From: Pandoraea apista
GTDB taxonomy: Bacteria; Pseudomonadota; Gammaproteobacteria; Burkholderiales; Burkholderiaceae
Reading direction: 5' to 3'
Assembly: GCF_001465595.2 (NCBI RefSeq)
Contig: NZ_CP013481.2
Coordinates: forward strand, 3,348,001 to 3,412,000
Length of the DNA stretch: 64,000 nucleotides
Shown: positions 17,618-26,677 of the stretch, one piece after another
Layout: each line of letters begins with the position of its first letter
Numbering within the stretch: position 1 is the first letter of the stretch
Position numbers and translations under genes: made by a program
Notes under the pieces: model-generated
What the model saw: the letters and a program-made list of their open reading frames with translations, nothing else
Database searches by the model: none
What the model was told of the DNA's origin: nothing

Positions 17618-18706
17618 ATGTCGAACGACGTCAGTTTTCGACGGGCATCGGAAGCGGTCCGGGCGGTCGGTGCCGGAGATGCGGACTGGCTCGATGTGGT
17701 GCAGACGGCGCGCGAGTTTCTTGGCGCGGACGCCGCGACGCTCCTTTGCCACGACAAACAAAGCCACACGGTTCGCTTCGTCGAACAGTCCGGGCACGAA
17801 GGCCGGGTGATCGACGAGTACTCGCGGTTCTACTACCAGTACGACGATTCGACCCGCCGCTTCTGGGACGCCCCTGCCGGCACCTGGTACGACTCGTCCG
17901 TTGCACTCAAACACGAATCGCCAAATGATCGCGTGTTCTGGAACGAGTTCATGCGGCCGCACCAACTTCAGCAGTTGGTGGGTGTCGTGATCTGCAACGA
18001 CGACGACGCCCTCACCGCCCTGAGCGTTCAGCGCATGCATATCGTTGAACCCACCTTCGCTCATGCGGCCAACATCGCGAAGTACGAACGCCAGCTTGCC
18101 GTCGCCTTCGCAGCCCGCCGTGCGGCCAGCCGGGCGAGCCTGAACGCGCTCAGCCAGATGCTCGACCCGGCGCGCGAAGGCTTTCTCATCGCATCGCCCG
18201 ACGGTTGGGTGCTGGAGTTTGCCCCGGGGCTCGACGTGCTGCTGGGCAGTAACGACAGCCAGCTCATGCTCAGGCAGCGCCGGATAATGCACCGCCAGCC
18301 TGAATGGCAAACCCGATTGACGAATGCGCTCCGGCAGGTCGGCGTCAGCCGCGAACCGGTGTCGCTGGTACTGCCCGATTCGTGGGGACATGCCTACCGG
18401 TTGACGTTACGCGCGCTGGGCAGCCAGATGAATCACGGGCTGCGCGCGGCAGTCGGCGTGCGAATCGAGCGGCGCAGCATTTTCAATATCCCTGGCGAAA
18501 CCGCCCTGCGCCAGCACTTTTCGCTGACGCAGGCCGAAGCCCGCCTCTTCCATCATCTGGTTGCCGGACTGACCATTGGCGAATGCAGCGAAGTGCTGGG
18601 CCTTGGCACCAGCACACTGCGCACCCAGCTATCGGCCATTCTGCGCAAGACCGGCTGCCATCGTCAGGGCGAATTACTTCGCCTGGCGGCCATGCTCGTC
18701 CCCTAG
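17618..18706 (+). CDS. LuxR-type transcriptional regulator
   Basis: A 362-residue protein with a C-terminal GerE/LuxR helix-turn-helix (FSLTQAEARLFHHLVAGLTIGECSEVLGLGTSTLRTQLSAILRKTG, about residues 295-340). The N-terminal ~200 residues have a GAF- or PAS-like pattern (ADAATLLCHDKQ, RFVEQSGHEGRVIDEY) and may sense a small ligand or redox state. No receiver aspartate pocket or autoinducer-domain signature is visible, so it is a stand-alone regulator of unknown signal. An AGGGGAA ribosome site lies well upstream of the ATG at 17618. Convergent with the following diguanylate cyclase. Confidence 0.85.
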   Translation: MSNDVSFRRASEAVRAVGAGDADWLDVVQTAREFLGADAATLLCHDKQSHTVRFVEQSGHEGRVIDEYSRFYYQYDDSTRRFWDAPAGTWYDSSVALKHESPNDRVFWNEFMRPHQLQQLVGVVICNDDDALTALSVQRMHIVEPTFAHAANIAKYERQLAVAFAARRAASRASLNALSQMLDPAREGFLIASPDGWVLEFAPGLDVLLGSNDSQLMLRQRRIMHRQPEWQTRLTNALRQVGVSREPVSLVLPDSWGHAYRLTLRALGSQMNHGLRAAVGVRIERRSIFNIPGETALRQHFSLTQAEARLFHHLVAGLTIGECSEVLGLGTSTLRTQLSAILRKTGCHRQGELLRLAAMLVP

Positions 18707-18740
18707 CCGCCCGACGCCGCGCACGCCTCGGGGTGCGCGC

Positions 18741-20339
18741 TTACGAAACGTTGCCCGCTTCGTGGCCCGCTTCGTGGCCCGCGGCATCCGCAGCGTTCGG
18801 CTTGCTCAGCACAACGGTGCTGATACGATTTCGACCACCCTGCTTCGCGATGAAAAGCTGCTCCTCGGCCGCCTTCAATACGGCTTCTGCACCGTCGCAT
18901 TCGCCCGCAACCCCTGTGGCTGCCCCAACGCTCACCGTCACCAGTCCAGTCGCACTGCCCGCGTGGGCAATACGCAGACGCTCGACGTCGCGGCGGATCT
19001 GCTCAGCCATCGCGGCCGCGCTCGCCGCGTCGGTATCGGGCAGGACTACCGCGAATTCCTCGCCTCCGTATCGCGCGACCATATCGGCGTCACGCCGTAT
19101 ATGACCCCCGATGTTCTTCGCAACGACGCGCAAGACATCGTCGCCAATCGAGTGTCCGCAATTATCGTTGAAGTGCTTGAAGTGATCGATGTCAACGAAC
19201 AGCACCGAGAACGGACTCCCCGAGCGTTTTGCCCGCCGCCATTCGCTCGCAAGTTTCGCCTCGAGGGAGCGTCGGTTACTCAACCCCGTCAGGCCGTCGC
19301 TCACGGACAGGCTCGCGACACGTGCCGCCGTGGTGGCGCGCATTCGAATCGCCGCCACCAGCAACCAGGCGCCGACAATGAGCGTTGCCGCGCAAACAGC
19401 CGCTATCGAGCCGAACATCACGGCGTGACGGTACCAATGACTCATGAGCGCCTGTGTCGACGGCGTAACGACCACATACATCGATGCGCCCGGCACGCGC
19501 ACCGAACGGTACGCCGTAGCGCGCGCCGCTTCGGGAAAGGAAAGCGCCGCCGTCAGATTCTGGTCCCGTGTCGCTTCCCCCGGCAACTTGACCAGCGTTC
19601 CGGGCCTGGCGCCCGCGCACGGGCTGCACGCCAGCACTGTCCCCTTCTCCTCGACCACGTCGATGGATTTCAGATCGGTCGAATCGACCGCGCTCACCTG
19701 AGCCCCTAAACCGTCGAGGCGCAACGCGATGACGGCCACGCCGGCAAACGAATGGTCGTTCGCCGCGATGCGACGCGTAAGTGCCACCGACAGCATCCCG
19801 CCGTGCGTTCGCGACGCGTAAGGCTGCGAGATATAAAGGCCCAACGACGGATTCGCCTCGTGAGAGCGGAAATAATCGCGGTCTGCCACATTCACAAACG
19901 TGTCATGGGCAGGATCGAGCGGCGCGGCAATTTGCCCCGCCTTGTTCACCACGTAAGCGTCGTCGAGAAAATCGCTGCTCAGCGTTTGCCCAAAGCGCAC
20001 CCGGTCGCGTACGCGCTCGGGGAACAGCGGTGTTTGCGAGTTCTCGGCCTCGCGCACCATCTCCTTGAGCAGCGCATCGTAGATCGCGATATTGCTGCCA
20101 AGACTGACCGCCACCACCGAGGCTACGCTCTCGGCTCGCTCGAGCGCGTGGTCGTAGTGTGCCTGCCGGTCGGCGCGCAGCAACATGCCGACACTGGCCG
20201 GTATCGCAAGCGCAATGACCGTCCCCACAATACCAACCATCGACGGATAATCGTCGAACTTGTCGAATAAGGCGCGTACCCGGTTTCCTGCCCACGTTCG
20301 AAAAGTTCGAAAACGCGGTACTCCCGTGCGTGTGGTCAT
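18741..20339 (-). CDS. Membrane diguanylate cyclase with dCache-type sensor
   Basis: 532 residues. A first membrane segment (about 36-56) and a second (about 310-335) flank a periplasmic dCache-like sensor with ISQPYASRTHGGMLSVALTRR, typical of small-molecule receptors. The C-terminal GGDEF domain carries an intact active site GGEEF at residues 425-429 and an inhibitory RxxD (RDAD, 416-419) five residues before it, so it should make c-di-GMP and be product-inhibited. A short tandem repeat near the end (AGHEAGHEAG) comes from two copies of a 12-base unit at 18754-18779. Confidence 0.92.
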   Translation of the reverse strand: MTTRTGVPRFRTFRTWAGNRVRALFDKFDDYPSMVGIVGTVIALAIPASVGMLLRADRQAHYDHALERAESVASVVAVSLGSNIAIYDALLKEMVREAENSQTPLFPERVRDRVRFGQTLSSDFLDDAYVVNKAGQIAAPLDPAHDTFVNVADRDYFRSHEANPSLGLYISQPYASRTHGGMLSVALTRRIAANDHSFAGVAVIALRLDGLGAQVSAVDSTDLKSIDVVEEKGTVLACSPCAGARPGTLVKLPGEATRDQNLTAALSFPEAARATAYRSVRVPGASMYVVVTPSTQALMSHWYRHAVMFGSIAAVCAATLIVGAWLLVAAIRMRATTAARVASLSVSDGLTGLSNRRSLEAKLASEWRRAKRSGSPFSVLFVDIDHFKHFNDNCGHSIGDDVLRVVAKNIGGHIRRDADMVARYGGEEFAVVLPDTDAASAAAMAEQIRRDVERLRIAHAGSATGLVTVSVGAATGVAGECDGAEAVLKAAEEQLFIAKQGGRNRISTVVLSKPNAADAAGHEAGHEAGNVS

Positions 20340-20372
20340 ATTCGATGGCCCGATGGAATGCCTGCACTGAGA

Positions 20373-21122
20373 TCAGTGAGGATGTCGTGCGATATCGTCG
20401 AGCAACGGCACAATCGCCAGCATGATGAGTACCAGCGCAAGCGGAATCGTCGCCGAGAAACCCAGATACTTGAAACCGAGCGCACCTGCCAGCCCGCCCA
20501 GGAAGAACATGCCCAGCAACGCGCAGAGCAATCGCAACTTCTGCCTGTCCCCCATCACGCGCGGCAACTCGTGCGCCACGCCGGGCCGGTTCCAGTAGCC
20601 CAGCTTCCCCAACTCGATGCCGATGTCGGTCACCAGCCCCGTGACGTGCGTCGTTCTGATCTCGGCCCGGGAAATCTTGGTGATGATGGCATTTTGCAAT
20701 CCCATGACATAACACAGCAAGCCCACCGTCGCCGGTACATACAGCACGCGCTGGTGCTCGAGATTGGCGCCCATCGCACCGAACGTCAGTAGCAGCAGTG
20801 CTTCGAACATCAGCGGTGCGGCGTATTCGCTATGCGTATGGTGGCGTCGTCCCCAATGAACCAGCACGGTCGATGTCACTGCCCCCAACAGAAAAGACAG
20901 CAAAGCGCTCAGGCCGGCAAGCACGAGCACGAGTTGCCCGAGCGCGAGGTTGTCGGAGAGCGCCGCGACGATGCCCGACATATGCGATGTGTACATTCCG
21001 ACGGCCAGAAAACCGCCCGCATTGGCGGCTCCGGCCACAAACGCGAGCGAGCAGCCCAGGCGCCGGTTCGCCGCGTCTGTACGCACCGGCTGGGTGAATC
21101 CACGTAGGTAGTTGATCGGCAT
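20373..21122 (-). CDS. YoaK/DUF1275-family membrane protein
   Basis: 249 residues with about six membrane segments. The family features are the N-terminal LAFVAGAANAGGFLAVGMYTSHMSG and the central GLQNAIITKISRAEIRTTHVTGLVTDIGIELG. YoaK-type proteins are widespread inner-membrane proteins of unclear transport role. It lies 33 bases upstream of the diguanylate cyclase on the same strand, so co-transcription is possible. Confidence 0.88.
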   Translation of the reverse strand: MPINYLRGFTQPVRTDAANRRLGCSLAFVAGAANAGGFLAVGMYTSHMSGIVAALSDNLALGQLVLVLAGLSALLSFLLGAVTSTVLVHWGRRHHTHSEYAAPLMFEALLLLTFGAMGANLEHQRVLYVPATVGLLCYVMGLQNAIITKISRAEIRTTHVTGLVTDIGIELGKLGYWNRPGVAHELPRVMGDRQKLRLLCALLGMFFLGGLAGALGFKYLGFSATIPLALVLIMLAIVPLLDDIARHPH

Positions 21123-21233
21123 GGCTGATGAGCTAATGAACGTCGCACATGAGGTATTCTAATGCGCGTTGACGCGCGATCGCCGCCAATATCGTGCCCG
21201 CGGACATGACCTAAAAATGAGGAGACGAAACGG

Positions 21234-21629
21234 ATGATTGAGTGCTATGCCTACCGGAGCCACGCCGTGAGCGATCTCGATCTGCGGGAACTCTCGAAGA
21301 TCATCGTCAACTCGCGGGGATTTAACGCCGCCGAGGACATCACCGGCGTGCTGCTGTTCGATGGTGCAAGGTTCTATCAGTACATCGAAGGGCCGGGTGT
21401 GGCGCTTGCCGACGCCCGGCAACGTATCGAGGCATCGCGCAACCATACCGGTATTCAGGTGTTGCTCGATGGCGCGCCGGACACCCCGGGGGCATTTCCC
21501 ACGTGGAGTCTGGGCTATCTGATGCTCGACGAGCCGCCCCGCTCGCTTCACGCCTTCGCCACCCCCGCCGATCATGCCGAACTCGTGGGCGCTTTCGCGG
21601 CGATCGCCGCCACATCCGACGCAATGTGA
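21234..21629 (+). CDS. Short BLUF-domain blue-light photoreceptor
   Basis: A 131-residue stand-alone BLUF protein. The flavin-binding residues fit the family exactly: Tyr7, Asn31, Gln49 and Trp91, with Tyr-Asn and Asn-Gln spacings of 24 and 18 as in AppA (Y21, N45, Q63). The core reads SRGFNAAEDITGVLLFDGARF and YQYIEGPG. BLUF proteins bind FAD and change hydrogen bonding at the Gln on blue light. No output domain is fused, so it must act through a partner. TGAGGAGAC 7-14 bases before the ATG is a good ribosome site. Confidence 0.93.
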   Translation: MIECYAYRSHAVSDLDLRELSKIIVNSRGFNAAEDITGVLLFDGARFYQYIEGPGVALADARQRIEASRNHTGIQVLLDGAPDTPGAFPTWSLGYLMLDEPPRSLHAFATPADHAELVGAFAAIAATSDAM

Positions 21630-21679
21630 CCTCGCGCCGCAAGGTCGATCCCCCGAACACCAGGCCGCACAAACGACAA

Positions 21680-21706
21680 CGCCGGGCCACCCTGAGGGGC
21701 CCGGCG
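21680..21706 (-). terminator. Stem-loop, probable terminator of the leftward ABC/oxidoreductase operon
   Basis: A 9-bp stem CGCCGGGCC/GGCCCGGCG with a 9-base loop; on the minus strand it is followed by GUUGUCGUUU, a weak U tract. It sits between the convergent BLUF gene and the substrate-binding protein gene. Confidence 0.55.
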
Positions 21707-21728
21707 TCGATCGCTCACGCCACACGTC

Positions 21729-21753
21729 AAGCGCTCGCGTGACGCGAGCGCTT
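21729..21753. repeat. 25-base palindrome right after the operon's last stop codon
   Basis: Two 12-base arms AAGCGCTCGCGT and ACGCGAGCGCTT around one central G, five bases past the substrate-binding protein stop. There is no U tract; it may protect the mRNA 3' end or be a binding site. Confidence 0.6.
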
Positions 21754-21758
21754 CGAGG

Positions 21759-22805
21759 TCACTGCTCGATCTGACGGTTCCAGCGTTGATCCCACTGCGC
21801 GCGACGCTGATTGATGGCGTCCCAATCCACAGTCTTCAGGTTCTTGGCCAGTTCGTCGATCTTGCCCAGACGCTTTTGCATGGCAGGCGGCACGGTGGCC
21901 TGCGTGTTGGTCGGGATGTAAGCGCCGGCAGCAGCAGCCAACGTCTGGCCCTTCGCCGACAGCAGGTACTGCGCGAGCTTCTGCGCCATGGCATTGTCCG
22001 GGCTGTTCTTCACCACGCACAGATCGACAAGCAACTGCACCGCCCCTTCCTTGGGGGCAACGTAGCCCACCTGAATGCCCTTGTCCTGCAGATCGCTCAC
22101 AGCCGTCGGGGTCAGCGGGAAGATCGCCGCTTCGCCGGTCTGGATCATTTCCGAGAGCTTGGCGGAGTTCGGGATGTACTCGACGACGTTCGGCCCCACG
22201 GTCGTGGCCCACTTGGTGAAGCCCGGCTCGACGTTTGTCTCGCTGCCGCCCCAGATGCGATTCAGCGCGAGGAAGCCATGCAGACCGAACGTGCTGCTCG
22301 ACGCCGACTGGAACACCACCTTGCCCTTGTACTTCGGATCGGCGAAGTCGCTCCACGATGTCGGTGCGGCCCAGCCCTTCTCCTTGAACAGCTTGGTGTT
22401 GTAGCCGATACCGGTCATGCCCAGTTGCACCCCGGCGCCCATGTCGTCTTTCACGCGGGCAGACGGCATCAGTTCTTTGAGCACGGGCGAATCGTCGAGC
22501 TTCTGGCACACCCCCATGCTAATGGCGCGCGCCATCACGCCGTCGTCCAGAAACACAACATGCATCTGCGGGCTGTTGCGGTTGGCGAGCAGCTTGGCCA
22601 GCACGTCGGACGACGTACCCGGCACGACCACGACCTTCACGTTGTTGGCCTTCTCGAACTCCGGGAAAACCTGGCTCGTGTAAGCCTTTTCCATCGGGCC
22701 GCCGTTCATGCCGATGTAGAGCGTTTTGGACTGCGACCAGGCCGCGCTGCTCGCGCCCAATGCCAGCGCCGCAGCGCACATGACGACCTTTCGGGATAGC
22801 TTCAT
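21759..22805 (-). CDS. ABC transporter periplasmic substrate-binding protein (polyamine/opine type)
   Basis: 348 residues. Signal peptide MKLSRKVVMCAAALALGASSAAWSQ, then a type-2 periplasmic binding fold (TLYIGMNGGPMEKAY, GMTGIGYNTKLFKEKGW, FADPKYKGKVVFQS) of the spermidine/putrescine (PotD) and opine-type group. Start ATG 22805 with AAGGAGA seven bases ahead. It is the last gene of the operon and would capture the substrate for the two permeases and ATPase upstream. Confidence 0.92.
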   Translation of the reverse strand: MKLSRKVVMCAAALALGASSAAWSQSKTLYIGMNGGPMEKAYTSQVFPEFEKANNVKVVVVPGTSSDVLAKLLANRNSPQMHVVFLDDGVMARAISMGVCQKLDDSPVLKELMPSARVKDDMGAGVQLGMTGIGYNTKLFKEKGWAAPTSWSDFADPKYKGKVVFQSASSSTFGLHGFLALNRIWGGSETNVEPGFTKWATTVGPNVVEYIPNSAKLSEMIQTGEAAIFPLTPTAVSDLQDKGIQVGYVAPKEGAVQLLVDLCVVKNSPDNAMAQKLAQYLLSAKGQTLAAAAGAYIPTNTQATVPPAMQKRLGKIDELAKNLKTVDWDAINQRRAQWDQRWNRQIEQ

Positions 22806-22884
22806 CGTGGTTCTCCTTGCGTTTTCAGAGAGTAAGGAATGTAGTTTCGGGACGGACGCTGAACGTACAGGATTCATTTGCCGA

Positions 22885-24021
22885 TCATGCCTGCGCCGTA
22901 ACGGGCACGAAGCGGTCGACGGCAAACGCGTCGATCGGTGTCGCCGTCTCGCCATCGGCGACCAGATCGGCGAGCACTTCTCCAACCCCGGGCGCCAGCA
23001 AAAAGCCGCCGCCCGAGAAGCCGAAAGCATGCACGAGACGCGGTGTCGTGCGGCTCATGCCAATGATCGGATTGTTATCGGGGGTCTCCCCCTCCACGCC
23101 GCTCCATGTCCGAATCAGCAGCGCATTACGCAGGGCCGGCAACAGCGCACAGGCCTCACGCATTACGGCGCGCGTGGTGTCGGCGCTCGGCTGGGCATAC
23201 TCGCCATTGCCGGTACCGCGTCCGCCACCGATCACGCAATTGCCGCGCTCGACCTGACGCGCATACACGCCGCCGCCGTACACACCAAGGTTGTGGCCGA
23301 TGAACTTCGGCAGCGGCTCCGTAACCCACATATTCGGATAGATGGCATGCATCGGCACCCGCTCGCCAAACGTGCCCGCGATGTGATTCGCCCAGGCCCC
23401 GGCGGTGTTGAGCAGCCAGTCGGCGCTCACATGCAGCGCCTCGCCTTGCGCAGGTTGCGCCGTCAATTGGAAACGCACGCCGTCGTGGACCACGGAGGTG
23501 ATGGGGGTGCACTCCCGAACATCGGCGCCCAGCGCACGGGCCGCGCGCGCGAAGGCAGGCGACACCAATCGCGGATTTGCATGCCCATCGCTCATGCACA
23601 GCGAGCCGCCGACAGCGCCCTCACCCAGCCACGGAAAGCGCCGACGGAATTCGGCGCCGCGCAGCACCGTGGTTGCCAGACCGTAGCGGCTCGCCATCTC
23701 CGACCACGCGTCGAGCGGCGCCAGATCGCTCTCGCGACGCGCCAGTCTCAAATGGCCCGAGCGCACGAACTCGCCGTCGATGCCGATCAACTCGGGCAAA
23801 CGATCCCAAATCTTGCGCGCACGCATGGCGAGCGGCAGTTGCTCTTCCGGGCGGCCCTGGCAGCGCACGCCGCCGTAATTCACGCCGCTGGCCTGTGCGC
23901 CGCAATAGCGTCGCTCGAACAGCACCACGCGCAAACCGCGCCCGGCCAGCGCACGCGCGGCCGAAGCGCCCACCAGACCACCACCCGCGACGACAACGTC
24001 GTAATGCAGGGTCTCACTCAT
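22885..24021 (-). CDS. FAD-dependent amino-acid/opine dehydrogenase subunit (HcnC/DAO fold)
   Basis: 378 residues, DAO-fold flavoprotein: dinucleotide-binding motif VVAGGGLVGASAARALAGRG at residues ~9-28, and the C-terminal signature GFSGGGFLLAPGVGEVLA. Closest in kind to the catalytic subunits of HcnC, opine oxidase OoxB and D-hydroxyproline dehydrogenase. It would oxidise a secondary amine or D-amino acid. Its start (ATG 24021) overlaps the upstream subunit's stop by 8 bases. The substrate is not predictable from sequence alone. Confidence 0.9.
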   Translation of the reverse strand: MSETLHYDVVVAGGGLVGASAARALAGRGLRVVLFERRYCGAQASGVNYGGVRCQGRPEEQLPLAMRARKIWDRLPELIGIDGEFVRSGHLRLARRESDLAPLDAWSEMASRYGLATTVLRGAEFRRRFPWLGEGAVGGSLCMSDGHANPRLVSPAFARAARALGADVRECTPITSVVHDGVRFQLTAQPAQGEALHVSADWLLNTAGAWANHIAGTFGERVPMHAIYPNMWVTEPLPKFIGHNLGVYGGGVYARQVERGNCVIGGGRGTGNGEYAQPSADTTRAVMREACALLPALRNALLIRTWSGVEGETPDNNPIIGMSRTTPRLVHAFGFSGGGFLLAPGVGEVLADLVADGETATPIDAFAVDRFVPVTAQA

Positions 24022-25438
24022 CGCGCGCCTCCTCGGGGATGGCCGCAACGTTCTCGTCGAACAGCATCGGTGCAATCGGAATCGGTTTGATCGGCGCCTG
24101 TGCGCGCAGACGCCCCACTTGGACGAGTGTCTGCCCGCTCGCTTCTGCCAACAGATGGCATGCCGCTTCACCGCACATGCGGCCCTGACAGCGCCCCATG
24201 CCCACGCGGGTGAGCGCCTTGAGCCGGTTGATTTCGGTCACGCCGTCATGGCGCACACAATCGCGCAGCGTGCGGGCATCGACTTCTTCGCAACGGCACA
24301 CCAGCATGTCGTCGGGCCAATGCGCCGACGGATCTTTCGGCAACGCGAATGCCTGCTCGATCCCCTCGCGAAAGCGGCGAATGCTGGCGAGCTTGCCTTC
24401 GATGACGGCGGCGTCAGGCACGCCGGGCATCGTTGGCGCTGCGATTTCGAGATCTTCGAGCAGGGCCAATGCAGCGCGGCGGCCCGCGAGTTCGGCGGCG
24501 TCGGCACCGGCAATGCCCGCGCCGTCTCCCGCCAGATAGATGCCGGGCTGCGAGCTGCGGCCCGCAGCGTCTCGCTCCGGCAGCCAGCAGCGATTGAGGT
24601 CGTCGAAGACGAAACGGCAACCCGCCAGATCGGCCAGTTGCGTCTCCGGACGCAAGCCGAAGCCCAGTCCCACGGCGCTGCATTCGAGCGTGTGCTCATG
24701 GCCGTCGCGCTGCCACCGAATCGCCCGCACGCCTGCCGTGCCGTCAATACCTTCGAGGCTCACGCCATGCTCGATGCGCACACCGTGCGCCCGCAGCCAT
24801 CCCACGTAATACAGCCCCTTGGCGAGCGTAGCCGGTTGATTCAGCAAGCGCGGCGTTGCCCTGGCCTGACTGACGAACCGATTCGTGTCGAGCACCGCCG
24901 CTACGTTCGCGCCAGCTTTCGCGTATTGATATGCCACGAGATAGAGCAACGGCCCGGTGCCCGCGAACACCACACGCTCGCCGATGGCACAGCCCTGCGC
25001 CTTGAGCGCCACTTGTGCACCGCCCAGCGTGTACACCCCCGGCAAAGTCCAGCCCGGCAGCGGCAGCACACGATCGGTCGCGCCGCTCGCAATGATCAGA
25101 TGCGTGAACGGCACCGGTTTTTCGCGGCCGCCATGCATCGTGTGGAGCCGCTGCGGATCGCAAGCCCACACCAGCGTCTCGGGTCGATAGTCGACCTGCG
25201 GCAACAGCGCCGCCATCGTGCTGTGGATGGCATCGGCCTTGGCGGCTTCGAAGCCGTAGAGCGTTTGCTTAGTTCGCGTGAACCCGGCACTCGCCGGTGG
25301 CTGCCGGTAGATCTGACCGCCCCAGCGTGGGTTCTCATCGAGCACGATGGGATGCAGACCGGCCGCCACGAGCGTCTGCGCGGCGCGAATGCCGGCGGGA
25401 CCCGCCCCAACGATGACGATTTCGGAGCGCTCAGGCAT
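24014..25438 (-). CDS. FAD/NAD(P)-binding oxidoreductase subunit with Bfd-like [2Fe-2S] tail (HcnB type)
   Basis: 474 residues. The N-terminus has VIVGAGPAGIRAAQTLVAAG (FAD), the middle a second Rossmann motif (RVVFAGTGPLLYLVAYQY), and the C-terminal region a Bfd-like iron-sulfur domain with CRC and C-x4-C (GRCQGRMC) ligands. This is the architecture of HcnB, OoxA and the LhpE-type D-hydroxyproline dehydrogenase subunit. It should pass electrons from the catalytic subunit toward quinone or another acceptor. Coupled by 8-base overlaps to both neighbours. Confidence 0.9.
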   Translation of the reverse strand: MPERSEIVIVGAGPAGIRAAQTLVAAGLHPIVLDENPRWGGQIYRQPPASAGFTRTKQTLYGFEAAKADAIHSTMAALLPQVDYRPETLVWACDPQRLHTMHGGREKPVPFTHLIIASGATDRVLPLPGWTLPGVYTLGGAQVALKAQGCAIGERVVFAGTGPLLYLVAYQYAKAGANVAAVLDTNRFVSQARATPRLLNQPATLAKGLYYVGWLRAHGVRIEHGVSLEGIDGTAGVRAIRWQRDGHEHTLECSAVGLGFGLRPETQLADLAGCRFVFDDLNRCWLPERDAAGRSSQPGIYLAGDGAGIAGADAAELAGRRAALALLEDLEIAAPTMPGVPDAAVIEGKLASIRRFREGIEQAFALPKDPSAHWPDDMLVCRCEEVDARTLRDCVRHDGVTEINRLKALTRVGMGRCQGRMCGEAACHLLAEASGQTLVQVGRLRAQAPIKPIPIAPMLFDENVAAIPEEARDE

Positions 25439-25817
25439 GCGAGCCTCCGTGCACGTCACTGGCTTCGGTCGCACGGGTCAGAATGCGCATACCTTCCTGT
25501 ACCGGCGTCGAGCACGCGCGCAGGCGCGACAACTGCGCCTCGCCCCCTGTGGCAGAGGTGGATTCGCAGCGCACCCAACAATCCTGGCACGCGCCGATCA
25601 GACAAAAGCCCGCGCGCGGCGTGCCGCTGAATTCGCTGATGCGCACATGACGCTGATGCGTGAGGATCGCCGTGAGCAGCGTGTCGCCCGCCAGCGCCTG
25701 CACCGGCTTGCCGTCGAGGTAGAACGTGAGCGGCGAGCGCGACGTTTCGGCAAGACGCGTCAGTTGCGGGCGACCCGGCGCGCGCGAGCCTTGCGATGAA
25801 TGGGAAGAACGGGACAT
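25431..25817 (-). CDS. Small (2Fe-2S)-binding dehydrogenase subunit (HcnA type)
   Basis: 128 residues with a Fer2-like domain: FYLDGKPVQALAGDTLLTAIL, then cysteines C72, C77 and C80 (FCLIGACQDC), a further C84 and C102 as the likely fourth ligand (RACSTPV). About 25 extra polar residues precede the domain. Equivalent to HcnA/LhpF. Together with the two downstream genes it makes a complete heterotrimeric dehydrogenase. Overlaps the next gene by 8 bases. Confidence 0.9.
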   Translation of the reverse strand: MSRSSHSSQGSRAPGRPQLTRLAETSRSPLTFYLDGKPVQALAGDTLLTAILTHQRHVRISEFSGTPRAGFCLIGACQDCWVRCESTSATGGEAQLSRLRACSTPVQEGMRILTRATEASDVHGGSHA

Positions 25818-25840
25818 GAGAATCTTCTTTGCGCGTGCGC

Positions 25841-26635
25841 TCAGTGCTGGCCGATCAGAATGCGGTTCAGGCCGTAGACACGGTCGAGCAGCAGCATCGC
25901 GCCCAGCGTGATCGCAATGACCAGCGCCGAGACGGACGCCATCATCGGATCGATCGACTCGGTCGCGTACATGTACATGCGCACGGGCAGCGTGACGGTC
26001 TGCGGCGCCGTGAGAAAGACCGACATCGTCAGTTCGTCGAAGCTGTTGATGAACGCGAGCAGCCAGCCGCCGGTAATGCCCGGCAGGATCATCGGCATGG
26101 TCACGCGCCGGAAGGTCGTCCAAGAGCCAGCGCCCAGCGACGCCGCCGCATGCTCGACGCTGCGATCGAGCCCGCTGATCGACGCCAGCACGAGACGCAT
26201 GATGAACGGCGTCACGATGATCATGTGCGCGAAGGTAAGCGCCGCGAACGAGCCGGTCACACCGAGCATGGCGAAGAAACGCAGCAGTGCGATGCCGAGC
26301 ACCAGGCCCGGAATCACCAGCGGCGAGAGCAGCAGACCGTTGAGGAAGTTACGCCCCGGAAAGCGCGAGCGGCCGATGGCGAGTGCCGCAGGCAACGCGA
26401 TCACGAGCGAGATCGTGGCCGACAGGAACGCCAGCTTCAGGCTGGTGAAGAACGACGCGATGAAATCGGGATAGTCGAGAATCGCCCGGAACCAGCGCAG
26501 CGACACGCCGCGTGTCGGCAGCGAGAGCGTTTGTTCCGGTGTGAACGCGACCAGCACGACGATGACCATCGGCGCGAGGACGAAGAGAATGACGAGCGTA
26601 TGGAACGCAAGCGCCAGAGGACTGTTTTTACGCAT
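25841..26635 (-). CDS. ABC transporter permease (PotC-like)
   Basis: 264 residues, six membrane segments, with the cytoplasmic EAA loop EHAAASLGAGSWTTFRRVTMPMILPGI (about residues 160-187). Second permease of a PotBC-type pair. It ends 23 bases before the small ferredoxin subunit, linking transport and oxidation in one transcript. Confidence 0.92.
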   Translation of the reverse strand: MRKNSPLALAFHTLVILFVLAPMVIVVLVAFTPEQTLSLPTRGVSLRWFRAILDYPDFIASFFTSLKLAFLSATISLVIALPAALAIGRSRFPGRNFLNGLLLSPLVIPGLVLGIALLRFFAMLGVTGSFAALTFAHMIIVTPFIMRLVLASISGLDRSVEHAAASLGAGSWTTFRRVTMPMILPGITGGWLLAFINSFDELTMSVFLTAPQTVTLPVRMYMYATESIDPMMASVSALVIAITLGAMLLLDRVYGLNRILIGQH

Positions 26636-26677
26636 GATGGCGGATAGGTTCTGTTCTGCGGGAGACGTGCCCTGGCC

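Noticed and set aside
18719..18738. GCGCAC/GTGCGC hairpin between the LuxR gene and the diguanylate cyclase as a terminator
   Set aside because: Only 6 bp, no U tract on either strand; not enough to call.
24119..25630. 503-codon plus-strand frame
   Set aside because: Opposite the HcnB- and HcnA-type genes; no recognisable domain and implausible His/Arg-rich composition.
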